From assembly GCA_004431415.1 (NCBI GenBank), contig QPMI01000239.1, positions 48,764 through 112,763 on the forward strand: 64,000 bases of DNA. The letters run 5' to 3'. The notes under the pieces are model-generated. The model searched no databases and was not told the DNA's origin. It saw nothing but the letters and a program-made list of their open reading frames with translations. This document shows, in pieces, positions 42,810-55,024 of the stretch (positions are counted from its first letter, which is position 1; every line of letters begins with the position of its first letter). The translations under genes and the position numbers were made by a program. The DNA is from Cyanophora paradoxa. Lineage: Eukaryota > Glaucocystophyceae > Cyanophorales > Cyanophoraceae.

Positions 42810-45800
42810 CTAGAGGCCGTAGAAGTCCTGGAGCCTCCTGACGAAGCGGGCAAGGGAGCCCGGGGGCAGCGGGGCCACGAGGAGGCCCCCCGACGCGGCG
42901 TACGCCGCCTGGTTCGCGCCCGCCACGCCCATCGGCACCGCCTTGTCGCCCCCGAGCGCCCACAGCGCTGCGATGCCCGGCCAGGCGCGCCCGGTGAGCG
43001 ACTGGCCAGTCGGGGCGAGGGGGCCGGGAGCAGCGAGTGAAGGGGCGCACCGGCGCACTGGCAGACGCCCTCCTCGAACTCGGGGTACTGCATCTGCATG
43101 CGGTCCACGAAGCCGTCCCCCGCGGGGTCCGAGGTGAGGTACGCCTCCAGCTCCGCCCTGTTCACCCGCAGGAACGCCCGCACCGCCTCCCCGCCCCGCC
43201 GTCAGGCTCTCGAGGGTGGAGGAGGGCGGGGCGGGGCGGGGGCGGACCATGGCGTAAGAGAGGGCGCCGCCGGAGCCGATGAGGCCGGCGAACTTGAAGA
43301 GGAGCACGAAGTCGGCCAGCGTGATGCTCACCGAGGCCAGCGCCGGGCCCTCCGGCTGCACCGGCTGCACCGCCCCGCCCCGCTCGAGCGCCGCGTGGCG
43401 GGCGGGGGCGGGGAGGAGGGAGGGGAGAGGGCGCGCCGACTTGGCGGGGATGCGGCGGAAGAGGCGCTGCAGCACGGGCGCAAGCGGGGCCAGCTCGTTC
43501 TGGCAGGGTCCACCGTCGGCGTCAGGCCCGCGGGGCGAGGAGGGACGGAGGGAGGGAGGGCGCACGCGGACGGCGGGGGAGTCGAGGAGGGGGACGGAGC
43601 TGCGGGCCGGGGCCGGCGTGAGGGGCGGCGGCGCGGGGCGGGGGCGGGGCGGGGAGCGGGGCGGGCACGAGGCGTGGAGCTCGGCGAGGGCGGTGTCGCC
43701 CACGGCCGCCACGTGCGCCTCCACGAACCGCCGCACCCGCTGCCCCTCCGCAGGTGAGGCCGGGCGCGGGGAGGGGCGCGCGGGGCGGACCCAGGCGGCG
43801 TTGGAGGCGCCGGGAGCACGCCGGCGGCGGCCGCGGCGTCGTCGTCGTAGAGGAGCGACGCCACGCGCATGAAGCCCTGCCCGGGGGTCAGAGGGGAAGG
43901 GAGCGGAGACGAGAGCGGGGGCGCAGGCGGACGTCGATCATCTCGGAGGCGGTCATGCGGGCGGCGCCCTCCTCGCCCTCCTCCTCCTCCGCCCTCCGCG
44001 CCGCGTCGCCGACCCCGCCGCCCGCCCCGGCGTCGCCGCCGGCGCCCGCCCCGTCGTCGGCGAGGGCGGGGCGGGGCCGCGGGGTCGAGGGATAGGAGCA
44101 GCGGGGCGGCTTCCCGGGGGCGACCCGAGCTCGGCCCCGGCGTGGCGGAGCCGGCCGCCTGGGGGCGCGCGCGGCGGCCCCGACCCCGGGCGGGTGGAGG
44201 CGGCCGACGAGGGGCGCCCCGAGTTGGGCGGCAGGGGCGACGCCGAGCCGGCGCGGCCCGAGGCGGGGGCATGGGCGAGGCCGACCCGGGCGGGCGGCGG
44301 CGGAGGCGGAGGGGGGAGGGTGGAGGGGGCGGGGAGTGCCCCGGGGAGGGCGGGCTAATGTCGGGAGGCGCCACGGAGAAGGCGGGGCCCGGGCCCGGGG
44401 CCGGGGTCAGGGAGGCGCGGCGGGCGCCGGTGGCGGCGGGGCCCGGGGGCGGGGCGGTCTCGCGGTTGGCCGCGATGAAAACGTTCACCAGCGCCGCTGT
44501 CGCTCCGTCGAACAGGTCCGGGCGAGCGGCGGGGCGGGCGGGGGCGCACCCTCGCCGAGGGGCACGCCCATGTCGCGCATCATCGTCAGCCACTGCGCCT
44601 TCGAGAGGGCGAACTGCGCGCGGGAGGGGGTACAATAAAGCGAGGTGGGGTACGCGGGAGGGGGAGGGGGGTACACAGACCTGGCCCTGGCGGGCCTTGA
44701 GGTGGAAGCGGAGGGCCCCCGAGAGGAGGTACCGGAAATAGAGCGCCCGCACCCGCCCTGCCGCCCGCCCCGTCGCAAAAGGGGGGGTTGAAGGGAGAGC
44801 CGGGAGGGAGGGGAGGGGCCCGGACCCTTGTGCTTCGTCCACTCGTCGACGACGAGCCGGCGGTCGGCCACGCCCGCCGCCCCTGCGCGGCGTCAGAGGC
44901 GGGCCGGGGGCAAAGCGAGGAGGAGGGGTACCGGGGCGCCAGAAGTCGGGCATGTCGACGACGCGGCGCAGCTCGCGCATCTGCGGCGGCGTCACGGAGA
45001 GGGGAGGGGCGAGGGTTGCAGCGGAGGGGCGCGGCGGGCCTCGCGCTCGACGGCGGCGACGAGGGCGGCCCAGTCGAGGGAGAGGACGTGCGCCCGCCGC
45101 CAGCAGAAGCGCCTGCCGCGAAACCAATCGGCCGGGGGCGGAGGCGGGGCGGGGCGGGGCGGGGCGGGCGGGCCAGCGCTTGTAGCGGAGGTAGCGGCGG
45201 AGGGCGCCGAGGAGCGTCCGCCCCGCCGCGACCCGCCGGCGGTGCTCGCGCCGGGACAGGGCGCCCCGCACGGCAGCCTGGATGAGCCGCGCCGCCCGCC
45301 CGCGGCGCAGGTCGAGGCGGGCCTGGCGGGCGCGCCAGGCGGCCTGGAGGGCGGTGGCGGCGGCGTTGATGCGGCGGCGCTGGTGGCGGTCGAGGATGAC
45401 GGCGTCCTTCGCGTGGCGCGCCCAGCGCGTGAAGGCCGCCGCCTGCCGCCACCGCAGCGCGCACCGCCGCACCAGCGCCAGCAGCCGCCGCTCCCGCGCC
45501 CGCCCGCGCTCCTCGGCGCGGCGCAGGAAGGCGTGCCAGCGCCACGCCCGCTGCACGACCGTCGCGCCGGCGGCGCGCTCGCGCTGGTGGGAGCGGAGCC
45601 AGCGGCGGTAGCGCAGGCGGCGCCAGAAGCGCTGGATGACCCCGGCCGCCTGCTGGCGGTTCCCCGTGTACCAGTTCAGCGCCCGCCGCCGGCGCGCCAT
45701 TCGCACGACGGCCTGGATGCGGGCGGCGGCGCGGGCGAGCCGCCGGTGGTTGTTCGCGAAGGCCATCCGCACCCGCACGCCCCGCCACAGCTTCTGGATC

Positions 45801-47615
45801 TGCGCCGCGGTGAGAGCCGCGCGGCGGGGGCAGGGATGGGCGGTGCGGGGCGGGCGCACCCGCAGCACGCTGGCGCGGCGGAGCTCGCCGGCGCGCTGCG
45901 CAAGGAGCCACAGCCGCTGCGCCCGCCACGCCTGCCGCGCGCGTCGGGTCGGCGCCGGCGGGGCGAGGGGCGCCGGGTGCGGGCGGCGAGCGGACCCGCC
46001 AGAGCTTCTGGGCGGCGGCGCGGCGGCGGGCGGCCCAGTGCCGCCAGCGGACCTGGATCGCCACCGCCGCCAGGTGCATCGCCTGCGGCCCCGCGCCGCC
46101 GTCAGAGTCGGACTTCGCAGAGGATCTCGGGGGGCGGACGTTGAGGCGGGAGACGAGGGTCGGGCGGTGGCGCCCGACGAGGAAGCGCCGCACGCAGGCG
46201 TTGATCGGCACCGCCGCCAGGAAGCACTGCCGCCGCCACCGCAGCAGCCGCCCCGCCAGGAACCGCCGCCCCGCGCACTGGATCATCACCGCCGCCTGCG
46301 GGGCAGGCTCGTCGGTCGGGGCGGGCAAGGGGCGGCGGGGGTGGCGGCTGGGGCGCGCACGTAGAAGCGCTGCCGCTGCCGCGCCTGCTTGCGGTACCAC
46401 GAGGCCGGCGGCCGCGGCGACGCCGGCACCACGCGCCTGCGCGCAGGCGTCGGCGCCGGCGAGGATGCGGGAGGGGCGGGGGGCCGGGGTACGCTTGGAA
46501 GAGGGACTTGGCGCGGCAGTTGGAGCAGGCGTGGGGCTCCCACTCGGCGCGCCCGGGCTGGAGGGGTGGAACTTGGCCGCCACCGCGAGCGCCTCCCGCC
46601 GCCGCTGCTGCCGCACCTCCGCCGACACGCGCACGTGGCTCGCCGGCGACGCCGCGCCCGCGCCGGCCCCGTCGCTGCCCCCGTCGCTCGCCCCCTCGGG
46701 GGACTGTGCGCGCGGGGGGTACAGCCGCAGGAACGCCTTCGGGTCCTTCGGGGGCGGCGAGCGCGCAAGGATCGCCTGCTTGGCGTGAGCGCGGGGGCGG
46801 CGCCGGGGCCGGGGCCGGGGCCTGCGGCGCGGACCGACTCGGAGGCGGCCTTCTGCATGGCCTTCGCGCTGGGCGCGTGCGTGATCCTGCGCGCGTGCTC
46901 CTCCAGGTAGGCCACCCCCGAGACGGGCAGCACCATGAAGCGCGCCGCCCCGTACCGCGCCCGCCGCACCGGCGTCCCCGCCACCGTCGCCACCGAGTCC
47001 GCCAGCGGCCCGAACTGCCCCGTTGCCGCCGCCGCCAGCCGCCGCACCGCCGCCGCACTCGCCGGGCGCGACGAGGTGCTCCCGGGGATCGGGGCGGCGG
47101 GGGCGGGGCGGCGAGGCCGGCTTGGGCTGCGCCGTGCGGGGCCGGACCTTGCCGCGGCTGGCGGCCAGGAGGGCGAGCCGCTCCTCCTCGCGCTCGCGCT
47201 CCTCGGCCTCCTCGGCGGCGGCGCGCGCCTGCTCCTCGGCGCGCTCCAGCAGCGCCCGCGTCCGCTCCTTCGCCTCGCGGATCATCTCGTCCGCTTCGGC
47301 CCGCGCCCGCGCCTTCCAGCGCGCCTCCTCCTCCGCCGCCTCCCGCGCCTTCTTCTGCGCCACGAGGCGCTTCGCCAGCGCCTCGTCGAACCAGGCGGCC
47401 CGCCGAGACTCCGCCAGATCCGCCTCCGACATGCGGGCCGGCCGCATCGTGAGGTACGCCTCGCGCCCGCATAGCCAGCGTCCGTCGCGGTCCCGATCGT
47501 CCACCGAGAGCTGGAGCGCGGGCGAGCCCGGCCGCGCGGTGCTCAGCCGCTCAAAGACGCTCGTACTCGCCGCGGACGACGGCCTCCCGGGGCTCCTCCC
47601 CACCTCCCGCGGCAT
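42810..47615 (-). CDS. Large IQ-motif (calmodulin-binding) protein
   Basis: The start is the ATG at 47615 (MPREVGRSPGRPSSAAST). An N-terminal charged coiled coil lies at about 47390-47160 (EALAKRLVAQKKAREAAEEE). Many IQ-like motifs follow at about 46290-45180, for example AAQIQKLWRGVRVRMAFANN, ARIQAVVRMARRRRALN, GVIQRFWRRLRYRRWLRSHQ, TVVQRAWRWHAFLRRAEERG, TALQAAWRARQARLDLRRG and RLIQAAVRGALSRREHRRR. IQ motifs bind calmodulin or EF-hand light chains. The C-terminal part has helical exons of EF-hand-protein character (FALSKAQWLTMMRDMGVP; LASVSITLADFVLLFKFAG; RAFLRVNRAELEAYLTSDPA), but I see no complete EF-hand loop. It ends SLARFVRRLQDFYGL at 42810. No motor domain is present. A cytoskeletal or ciliary scaffold is plausible by analogy only. 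Confidence 0.7.
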
Positions 47616-48041
47616 TGCAGGCGCTTAAAGTTGAACGCGCTTCTGCCGCTCAGTGGCTTGGCCGCTTCCGGTTCAGGTCAAGCGGCCAGATGCCGCCGCT
47701 GCAGCGGGCCCATGCCTCCGCGCAGCAGCGAGGTGACGGGTGAGTACGTCTGGCGCTCGCGTGCTGGCACGTCGGGTTTGCTAACTGATGCGCTAGTCGC
47801 TAATTCGAGCGCAGGGGGTGGGCTGAATGGTGATGCAATCCAGCTATGCTGTTTGGTGTCGCTGCTACTTAGAAAGCGCGCTGCCCGTCGCACGTGCGGA
47901 AACTGGCAAGCTGGCAAAATGAAGCTGCGCACGGACGGGTACGCGTTTCACTCAAGGGCGCGAGCGCTCCGCCGAGTACGAGTAGCTGAGGCGGCTGCTG
48001 CGAGCTAGGAGGCGCCAGCAAAGCCGAGGGAGCGCGTCGAG
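47616..48041. promoter_or_regulatory. Divergent spacer between the IQ and ARM genes
   Basis: These 426 bases lie between two divergent start codons. No recognisable element or extra gene is seen. Confidence 0.35.
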
Positions 48042-51000
48042 ATGGGCAGCGACAGCGAGCCCGAGAGCGAGCCAGAGGAGGCCCCTTCCGAGGACGAAGG
48101 CGTGGAAGTAGCGAAGGAGGAGTCCGAAGCTGAGGCGGAGGAGGGCAGCGAGCCCGCCAGCGAAGACGAGGGAAAGTCCGGCGCAGGAGGCACTTCTGCA
48201 GGTGCTTCTTCGTACATGCACCCGCAGCGCTAGCTATGATCGGATGTGCGCTCTCTGAACGCCTACGTAGCCGAAGACTCGGAAGCGGAAGGGAATGCGA
48301 AGCTGGAGGCGCTGCTGAAGAAGGTCAAGCAGGCCGAGCTGGAAAAGGAGAAGATTTCGGTTGCCGAAGAGCTGCACCGTTACGGCAACAAGAACCGTGC
48401 GCCGCGCCCGCGTGGCCCGTCCAGGCGGTCGCATTGATGCCGCCGCAGCGGACGATCTCCCTGCTCTCGGCGCCCGCTGTGTTCCGTGGCTCCTCGAATG
48501 CATGTCAACATCCTCGCCTTCTAAGCTGCGCGCGGCTGCCGCCGGAGCCCTCTGGGTCCTCGTTGGCGATGGTCCGTGCGAATCCGCCCCGCCTGGCCCA
48601 GCAAGTCAGCCCCAGCTTCTCGCGTGCTCCCGCTTGACGATACTTCTTCTGCAGCAACGAATACGCATCGTGTTCTCGACACGCCGGGCGCGCTCAAGTC
48701 TATAGTGGAGGAGGCGATGCCGAACAAGGAGAAGAGCGAGAAGAGCTCACCACTGCTCCGCGAGAACTGCCTTGCGTGCCTAGGAAACATGTCCTTTCAC
48801 GGTCAGCTTCGCTCTGGGGCGTCGCAGCGCGTCGTGCTGAGCGGGGCGAGCGCGCAGAGTTCGCCCACCCGCGCCTGATCAAGGCCGACGCGGCGAAGTG
48901 CGTCCTGTGGCGTGCGCGCTTGCTTTTTAGGGCGCGCTGACTCGCCCGCAGGGCCCAGATCGAGGGCCTGTCCTCGCAATCGGTTTCCGTGCAGTGGCAG
49001 AGCGCGTACGGTCTCTCCAACCTTGCCGGCTCCGGTGCGGCGCGCCGCGCCGCGCTGGCACGAGCGCGAGGGTCGACGGGCGCGGGGCGCGCAGCGGCGG
49101 GGCGGGGGAAGATCCCGAACACGGTGCTGCAGCGGCTCTTCCAGATCATTCGGGGGAAGAGCACGGACAAGCGGGCCCTGGACACCAAGGTCGCCGCCCT
49201 CGGCGCCGTCAACGCCATCTCCGCCGACCGTGCGCGCCCGAGAAAGGAGAAGAAGGAAGTGCGGTCGACAAGAGATGAAATGCTGACACTGGGTTGGCCC
49301 CGGGCCGCAGAGAGCCGGCACGCCATCATCGTCAAGATCTTCCCCGACATCCTGGACTTCGTGAAGGTCCGAGCGCCGCCCGGAATGCGCCGCCATCCTG
49401 GGGGCTGGGTCCTGGGCGGGCGCCCTGACGGGGCGGGGCGCAGGACGTGCCGAAGAAGTCGAACGAGTGGCAGCAGAAGTGCGTCGACTCCATCGTCTAC
49501 ATCGGCGAGCAGTCCGGTCCGCCCGCCCCGGGCGACCCGGCGCGGCGCGCCGCCCCGGGGGCTGACGCCCCGCCGGCGGCAGACGCGTACGTGAAGGCGT
49601 GGGCGGACCGGGACGCCGTGGAGGCCCTCTTCGCCTGCCTCAAGTCCGACCCCGACATGCGCCGCGCCGCCGCCGCCGGCCTCTGCCTCTTCGCCCGCTA
49701 CGGTGACACCCGCCCCGCCTCCTCTTCCTCTTTCGCCCTCCCCCGGCCCCCCTCACGGGGCGCGTGCAGGGGACCACCACAAGCTCCTGCGGCGGCCGGA
49801 CGACTCCGGCATCTCCGTCCTCCTCAAGGTTCGACGAGACGAAGCGCCGAGCCTCGGACGCAGGGGTTCTAGTCCTCACGCTGCCCGCGCGGCGCAGGCG
49901 CTGGAGGACAAGGACTCGCAGGCGGCGAGCCTCGCCCTGCAGACCATCTGGAACCTCGCCGGCCACGGCGCGCCCCCGCCCAGCCCCGCCCCGCTCCGCC
50001 CCCTCCTGTCTTACCCCCGGGGCAGTGGAGGCGCGGAAGGTGCTGGCGCGCAAGAACGCCGTGCACGCGCTGCAGAAGCGGATCCAGAGCGCGCCGGCGG
50101 CCGACCGCCCGGCCATCATGAGCGTCCTCTGCTGCATGGCCAAGGAGGGTGCGCGGCGCCAGGCCCCGCCTCGGCGGGAGGTCGTCGCTCACAGGCGGCG
50201 CGGGGGCAGACTCGGTGCGGGAGGAGATCGAGCCGCTGGAGGTGATCCGCAAGCTGGCCAAGCACCTCGACTCGAGCGACGCGAGCCTGCGCCAGCAGGC
50301 CATCGTGGCCCTCGGCCAGCTCTCCGGCGACGGTCCGCCCGCCCGCCCGCTCCCAGCGTCCCAGCCCCGTCCCCGCCCTCGCCCCTAGCCGACGCCGTGC
50401 GCAGACGCGCTGATGGACTGGATGATCGAGGCGGGGGTCACGTCCCGCCTCGTGCAGCACATCTGCGCCGACGAGGACGAGTTCCAGGTTCGCCTCCGCC
50501 ACAAGCGCCCCGGGCCCGCCGTCCATCGCCGTGCCGCTGACCTTCGCGCCCCGCAGGAGCGCGTGATCGAGACGGTTCAGCAGGTGGCGACCTCCGTCAC
50601 CGGGGCGCAGGTCCGCGCCGCGCCGCCGCAGCGGACGTGCCGGCGGGGCGCCTCAGGGGCGGGGCGGGGCGGCAGGCGCTGCTGAAGGCGGGGGCGGTGC
50701 CGCTGCTGATGACGGCGCTGAAGACGACGAGCAGCATGTACGTGCGGCAGGTCAGCATCGGCTCCCTCATGAACATGGCCGTCGACGGTCCGCCCCGCCC
50801 CCCTCCCCGCGCCCCGCCCCGCCTCCGCCCCCCCGACGCGCCCGGCAGACGGCTGCTGCCACGAGATCAGCAGCGAGCTCGACTACGAGGTGCGATCCGC
50901 TCCCCCGGCCCCGCGGCCCCCTCCTCCTCTAAACGAGCCCGGCGGCGCAGGTGCTCATGGGCTTGACGGGCCTAAAGGACGCCCCGCCCGAGGTCCCGGA

Positions 51001-52653
51001 GTACGCCACCGGGCTCGTATGGTGCCGTGCAGCCGGCCGAGTCGAGCGGGGGCGCGCCCAGCGCGCTCACGGGCCGCGCCCGCCAGGCACGTGTCGGACC
51101 TGGAGGAGAGCCGGGAGCGGATCGCGGCGCACAAGGGCGCCGTCCCCTGCCTCCTTAAGCTCCTCGAGGTGCGCCGCGCTCGATCCCGCCCCGCCCCGCC
51201 CCGCCCCGCCCCGCGCGACCTCGTCCGGCGGGGGGCGCAGAGCGAGTCGGACGAGGTGCGGGAGAACGTGTGCGGCGCGGTGGCGAACCTCGCGACGGTG
51301 GCCTCGGCGCGGGCGGCGATCCGCAAGGGCGGGGCCATCCGGCACCTGGTGGCGGCGATGCGGAGCGAGGGGTACGAGGTGTCGCGGCAGGGGCACCTCG
51401 CGCTGCAGCGCCTCTGGGAGGACGAGGCCTGCCGCAAGGAGATCGAGGCGGTGGGGAGGGAGGAGGGCGGCGAGGGCGCCCTCGCCAAGCGCATCGCCGA
51501 GCCCGTGCCCCCGGCCCGCGACGCCGCCAGGAAGGAGAAGGCCAAGGAGGAGGAGCGCAGGGGCAGGGAGGCAAAGGAGGCCGATGCGGGGGGTGAGGAG
51601 AAGCCCCCCAGGGAGGAGAAGAAGAAGGAGAAGAAGAAGAAGGCGCGCCGCGCCCCTCGCCCCGGCGGCGTCCGCGGCGCCGGCTGAGGCCGCGCGCCCC
51701 GCGCAGAAGAAGGAGAAGAAGAAGGAGGAGACGAGCAGCGAGGAGGAAGAGCCGGCCCAGCGGCGGCGCTCCTCGGCCGCCGCCTCACCCTCGGCCGCCG
51801 CCGCCGCCCCGTCGCCGCCCAAGGAGCGGGACTCGGAGGGGGCGCAGCGGGAGGGAGGGGGCACGCCGAACGGCCCCGCGCACGTGCGGCGGCGCGAGAT
51901 CGCCGCCGCGCACGCCGCGGGCGGCGCCGCCCTCGTCCCCATCGAGCTCTCCCGCGAGGCCGCGGTGCCGCCCTCGCCTCCCCTCGCCTCCCCCCTGCCC
52001 GCCCCGCTCAGGCGGGCCGGCGGGCAGGCGGCGCTGGAGCGGGTGAAGTACCGGATGAAGATGAACGCCTCCATGGCCCTCCTCGCCCTCATCTCCTGCT
52101 GGGAGAAGGTCCCCCCCGCCCGCCCCCTCTCCCCCCCGCCTCGCGTCGTCCCCCCGAGCTCGCGCCTCGGGGGCCCAGCGGGAGCGGGTACAGCGGAACT
52201 CGGCGGCGGCGGCGACGGCCTTCGTGGCGGCGGCGACGCGCAAGAAGCGGCGCGGCGAGTCCGACGAGGAGGACGAGGAGGAGTGGGGGCCCCCGCGCCG
52301 CCCCGTGCGCCCCGGTGCCATCCCCTCTCCGCCCGCCCGCTCTGATCCTGCTGCGCCAGGAGGGGCGGGGCCGGGAGCGGGAGCGGGAGAGCTGGGAGCG
52401 GGAGCGGGAGCGGCGCGGGGGGTCGGAGGACGGAAGGAAGCCCAAGCGACGGAGGGAGGGCGAGCCTCTGCCCGCGGCCCCCGCCCCGCCCCTCCTCCTC
52501 AAGATCAAGCTCCAGCCCAACCCCGCCCTCATCGTGCGCCCCTCCGCCCCGCCTCTCCGCTACCCCTTCTTTTTTTCCTGCGCCTGCTCTACCCCGCTGC
52601 GAGGGCCTCGGCCCCGCGAGCCGCGGACTTACACGGGCGCTAGAGGAACCTAG
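48042..52653 (+). CDS. Armadillo-repeat protein with acidic N-terminus and Lys/Glu-rich tail
   Basis: Exon 1 is very acidic (MGSDSEPESEPEEAPSEDEG). An in-phase intron joins it to AEDSEAEGNAKLEALLKKVK. Successive ARM-like helices follow, one or two per exon: LPALGARCVPWLLECM with KLRAAAAGALWVLVGD; LLRENCLACLGNMSFH; VSVQWQSAYGLSNLAGSG; DAVEALFACLKSDPDMRRAA; SQAASLALQTIWNLAGH; LRQQAIVALGQLSGD; AGAVPLLMTALKTTSSMYVR; AHKGAVPCLLKLLE; VRENVCGAVANLATVASARA. ARM arrays form a superhelix that binds other proteins. After about 51530 the protein becomes Lys/Glu-rich with runs of KKEKKKK, then a last helical exon (RVKYRMKMNASMALLALISC) and Arg/Glu repeats. Introns are about 50-80 bases and strongly C-rich (for example 51169-51240). 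Partner and location are unknown. Confidence 0.78.
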
Positions 52654-52804
52654 GGAATCTCAAGCGGCGCGGGCCCTTCCCATGCCCGCCTCGTGATCTA
52701 GCCCCTCACATTTTTCCGCTAGCTGAATTCCCTATCGCTCCTGTTTCGCGACACGGGTTCTCACACGGGGCGTCGTGCAGGGCCGACCGCGATCCGTGCC
52801 CGGC
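52654..52804. other. Short spacer between tandem genes
   Basis: It holds the 3' end of the ARM gene and the promoter of the next ORF. Nothing further is recognisable. Confidence 0.3.
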
Positions 52805-53380
52805 ATGCCGAATGGGACGGCTGCCAACCCCCCGGGGGCCCTGCTCGGCCCCGGGGCGCCCCTTGCCCCCGGGGCGCCCCCTCCCCGCATCTCTCCCCCC
52901 TTCGGGCCGCCGGGCCCCGGCCGCGGCCCGCCGCGCTTCCGCACGGCGCGGGCCCCCTTCAACTACCCCTTCGTCAACCACGCGGCGGAGGCGCACGCGG
53001 CGCCGGCGGCGCACGCACCGCCCGAGCCGCGCTTCCTGCACGCGCCCCCCGACCTCCAGCTCGTCCCGCCCCCGATGCCCCACCCGCCGCACCCGGAGGC
53101 GGCGCACCACGCGCCCCACGCGCACCTCCACCACGCCCCCGCCTTCCCCGGGCCCCCCCACTCCTACCCCGCCGACCACCCGATGCCCGACGCGTCGGCG
53201 GCCGGGGCAGAGGGCCACGGGCACGGCCACGGCCATGGGCAGGGGCAGGGGCAGGGGGCGCCGCAGCAGCCGACGCCGCAGCACGGGCACCACGTCTCGC
53301 ACTTCGGCGCGGAGGAGCACGAGGAGGCCGCCGCCCCCCAGTCCTCCGACGACTTCCTCCGCCAACTCGCCGGCGCATGA
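52805..53380 (+). CDS. Pro/His/Ala-rich low-complexity protein
   Basis: The ORF is uninterrupted from the ATG at 52805 (MPNGTAANPPGALLGPGAPL) for 191 residues. It is almost wholly Pro, Ala, His and Gly: APPEPRFLHAPPDLQLVPPP, GHGHGHGHGQGQGQG, and a short acidic C-terminus EEHEEAAAPQSSDDFLRQLA. His-rich segments could bind metal, but that is speculation. The tail DDFLRQLAGA looks like a short linear motif. The lack of introns is unusual here. It could instead be the last exon of a longer gene, because a GCAG acceptor precedes it at about 52780. Confidence 0.5.
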   Translation: MPNGTAANPPGALLGPGAPLAPGAPPPRISPPFGPPGPGRGPPRFRTARAPFNYPFVNHAAEAHAAPAAHAPPEPRFLHAPPDLQLVPPPMPHPPHPEAAHHAPHAHLHHAPAFPGPPHSYPADHPMPDASAAGAEGHGHGHGHGQGQGQGAPQQPTPQHGHHVSHFGAEEHEEAAAPQSSDDFLRQLAGA

Positions 53381-53513
53381 CCCGCACCGCCCCGCCCCGC
53401 CCCGCCCCGCCCCGTCCCGCCCCCGGGCCCGCCTTGCCACGCACACCCCTCTGCCCGCCCGATTCCCTCCCCTCGTCAACCTTCACTCTGATTCAACAAG
53501 ACACATCACCAAT
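53381..53513. other. Convergent 3' spacer
   Basis: It lies between the Pro/His ORF and the F-box gene 3' end. It begins with a CCCCGCCCCG run and turns AT-richer near 53490-53520. Confidence 0.3.
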
Positions 53514-55024
53514 TTAATCCGCGGGGCGCGGGGGCGCGGATGCATGCCCAGGGCCCCCGCACGTGTGCTGCGGCCACGAGTGCGAGTCGCCTTCGGGTGC
53601 CGCGCCGGGATCCTCATCGGCGCCCGCGCCCGGGTCCGAGTACGTGCGGTCGGAGAGCAGATCCGCGACGGTCAGCCGCCGCCGCGGCGCGGCCTCCTGC
53701 GGCGGCTGCTGCTGCTGCTGCGGCGACGGCGGCGGCGGATCGTGCACGGGCGCCGCCTGCTCGTCCTCGGCGTCCCCGTGCGAGCGCCGCGCCCTCTCCG
53801 GGATGGGCGGGAGCCTCCTGCACACTTTGCAGCGCTGGATCGCCTGCACCGCCGCCCGCCGTCAGAAGAGAAGGGGAAGGGGAGGGAACACGAAGGGCCG
53901 CACATCCCAGCTCGCCATGCTGTGGACCCTCTCGTACGGGGAGAAGGCATTGGCTCGGTCGAACCGGTTCCCGTGCGGGTGGAACTGCAGTCGAGGGTGA
54001 GGACGGGGCTGGAAGCAGAACGGCGGTGCGGGCAGAGGGGCCGACCATGTCGTAGAAGTCGACGGGGGCGCCGGGGCGGCGGCCGTCGGGGTCCCACGAG
54101 GAGCGGCCCAGGGCGGCCTCGATGAGGATGCGGAGGCCGGCGATCTGGCGGTGGACCAGCCAGTGGCTCGAGGGGCCCCTCGTCGACATCAGCCGGCACT
54201 GCACCTCCCCCAGCCACCTGCCCCCCGCGCGAGGACATCGGCCGAGGCCGCGAGCGCGTCCGCGTGCGAGGCCCTGCGCATGCGCGACGCCGAGGGCGCA
54301 CCACATGGGCGCGAGGAGATCGCGAGGGGCGCGGAGGCGCTGGCGGGCCCAGTACGTGCGGCGCCGCGAGGAGAGGAGCCAGGCGGCGTCGTCAACTTGC
54401 GCGGCCGGCGCTCCGTCCCGCCAGAGCGCCTGCCACACAAGCCGGGCGTAGGCGGCGTCGCACGGGTTGCCGTTCTCCGCGCGCTCGAGGTACTCGAAGT
54501 GCCGGACGATCGTGTCCTGTCGCGGGTCGCTCGCGCGCGGGGGCGGGGACGCGGCGGCATTCATCACCTGGCGGGCCGAGAGTCTGCAGTGCCGCACACA
54601 GCACTCGTCCTCGAGGAGGCAGCTGTACGCCAGCTCTCCGATGATATAGAAGATACAAGCGAAGCACTCGGGCGTGTATCTCTGCGGGGCGCCGTGGGCA
54701 TAGCGCTTAGCTTGGGCATATTTATGCATGCGCTTAGCTTGGGCATATTTATGCATGCACCCACTCAAAAGCTCCGTCCTTCGTCCTGCAGGTAATATGA
54801 CGCGTGTATTTTCCTACCGACGCCTGATGGTGGTTCTCGACTGTGAGCATTGGTGTGACCTGGGCGGCCAGCTCCAGCACGCCGTTCCGCTTACTGATTT
54901 CTTCGGCAGCCAACCGGTTCCAGCTGCGCGACACACGTATTGCCGCCGACTCCAACCCGTTCAGGGAGAGGTGGCTCAGCACGGCCCGCAAAAGCTCGTC
55001 CGGGAGAATGCTCACGTCAGCCAT
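53514..55024 (-). CDS. F-box protein
   Basis: F-box proteins recruit substrates to SCF ubiquitin ligases through Skp1. The N-terminus is a canonical F-box: ADVSILPDELLRAVLSHLSL, then ESAAIRVSRSWNRLAAEE. The next exon, after an intron with a tandem repeat, reads YTPECFACIFYIIGELAYSC, LLEDECCVRHCRLSARQVM, then a helical segment (DPRQDTIVRHFEYLERAENG, then AAYARLVWQALWRDG). Later exons include RLMSTRGPSSHWLVHRQIAG and RILIEAALGRSSWDPDGRR. The C-terminus has a CKVCRR pair, a Gln run and RRRLTVADLLSDRTYSD, ending at 53514. I see no leucine-rich, kelch or WD repeats, so the substrate-binding part is unclassified. The start is the ATG at 55024. Confidence 0.75.
54704..54757. repeat. Perfect 27-base tandem repeat in an intron
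   Basis: The units 54704-54730 and 54731-54757 are identical, beginning CGCTTAGCTTGGGCATATTT and ending ATGCATG. They lie inside the first intron of the F-box gene. Confidence 0.95.
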
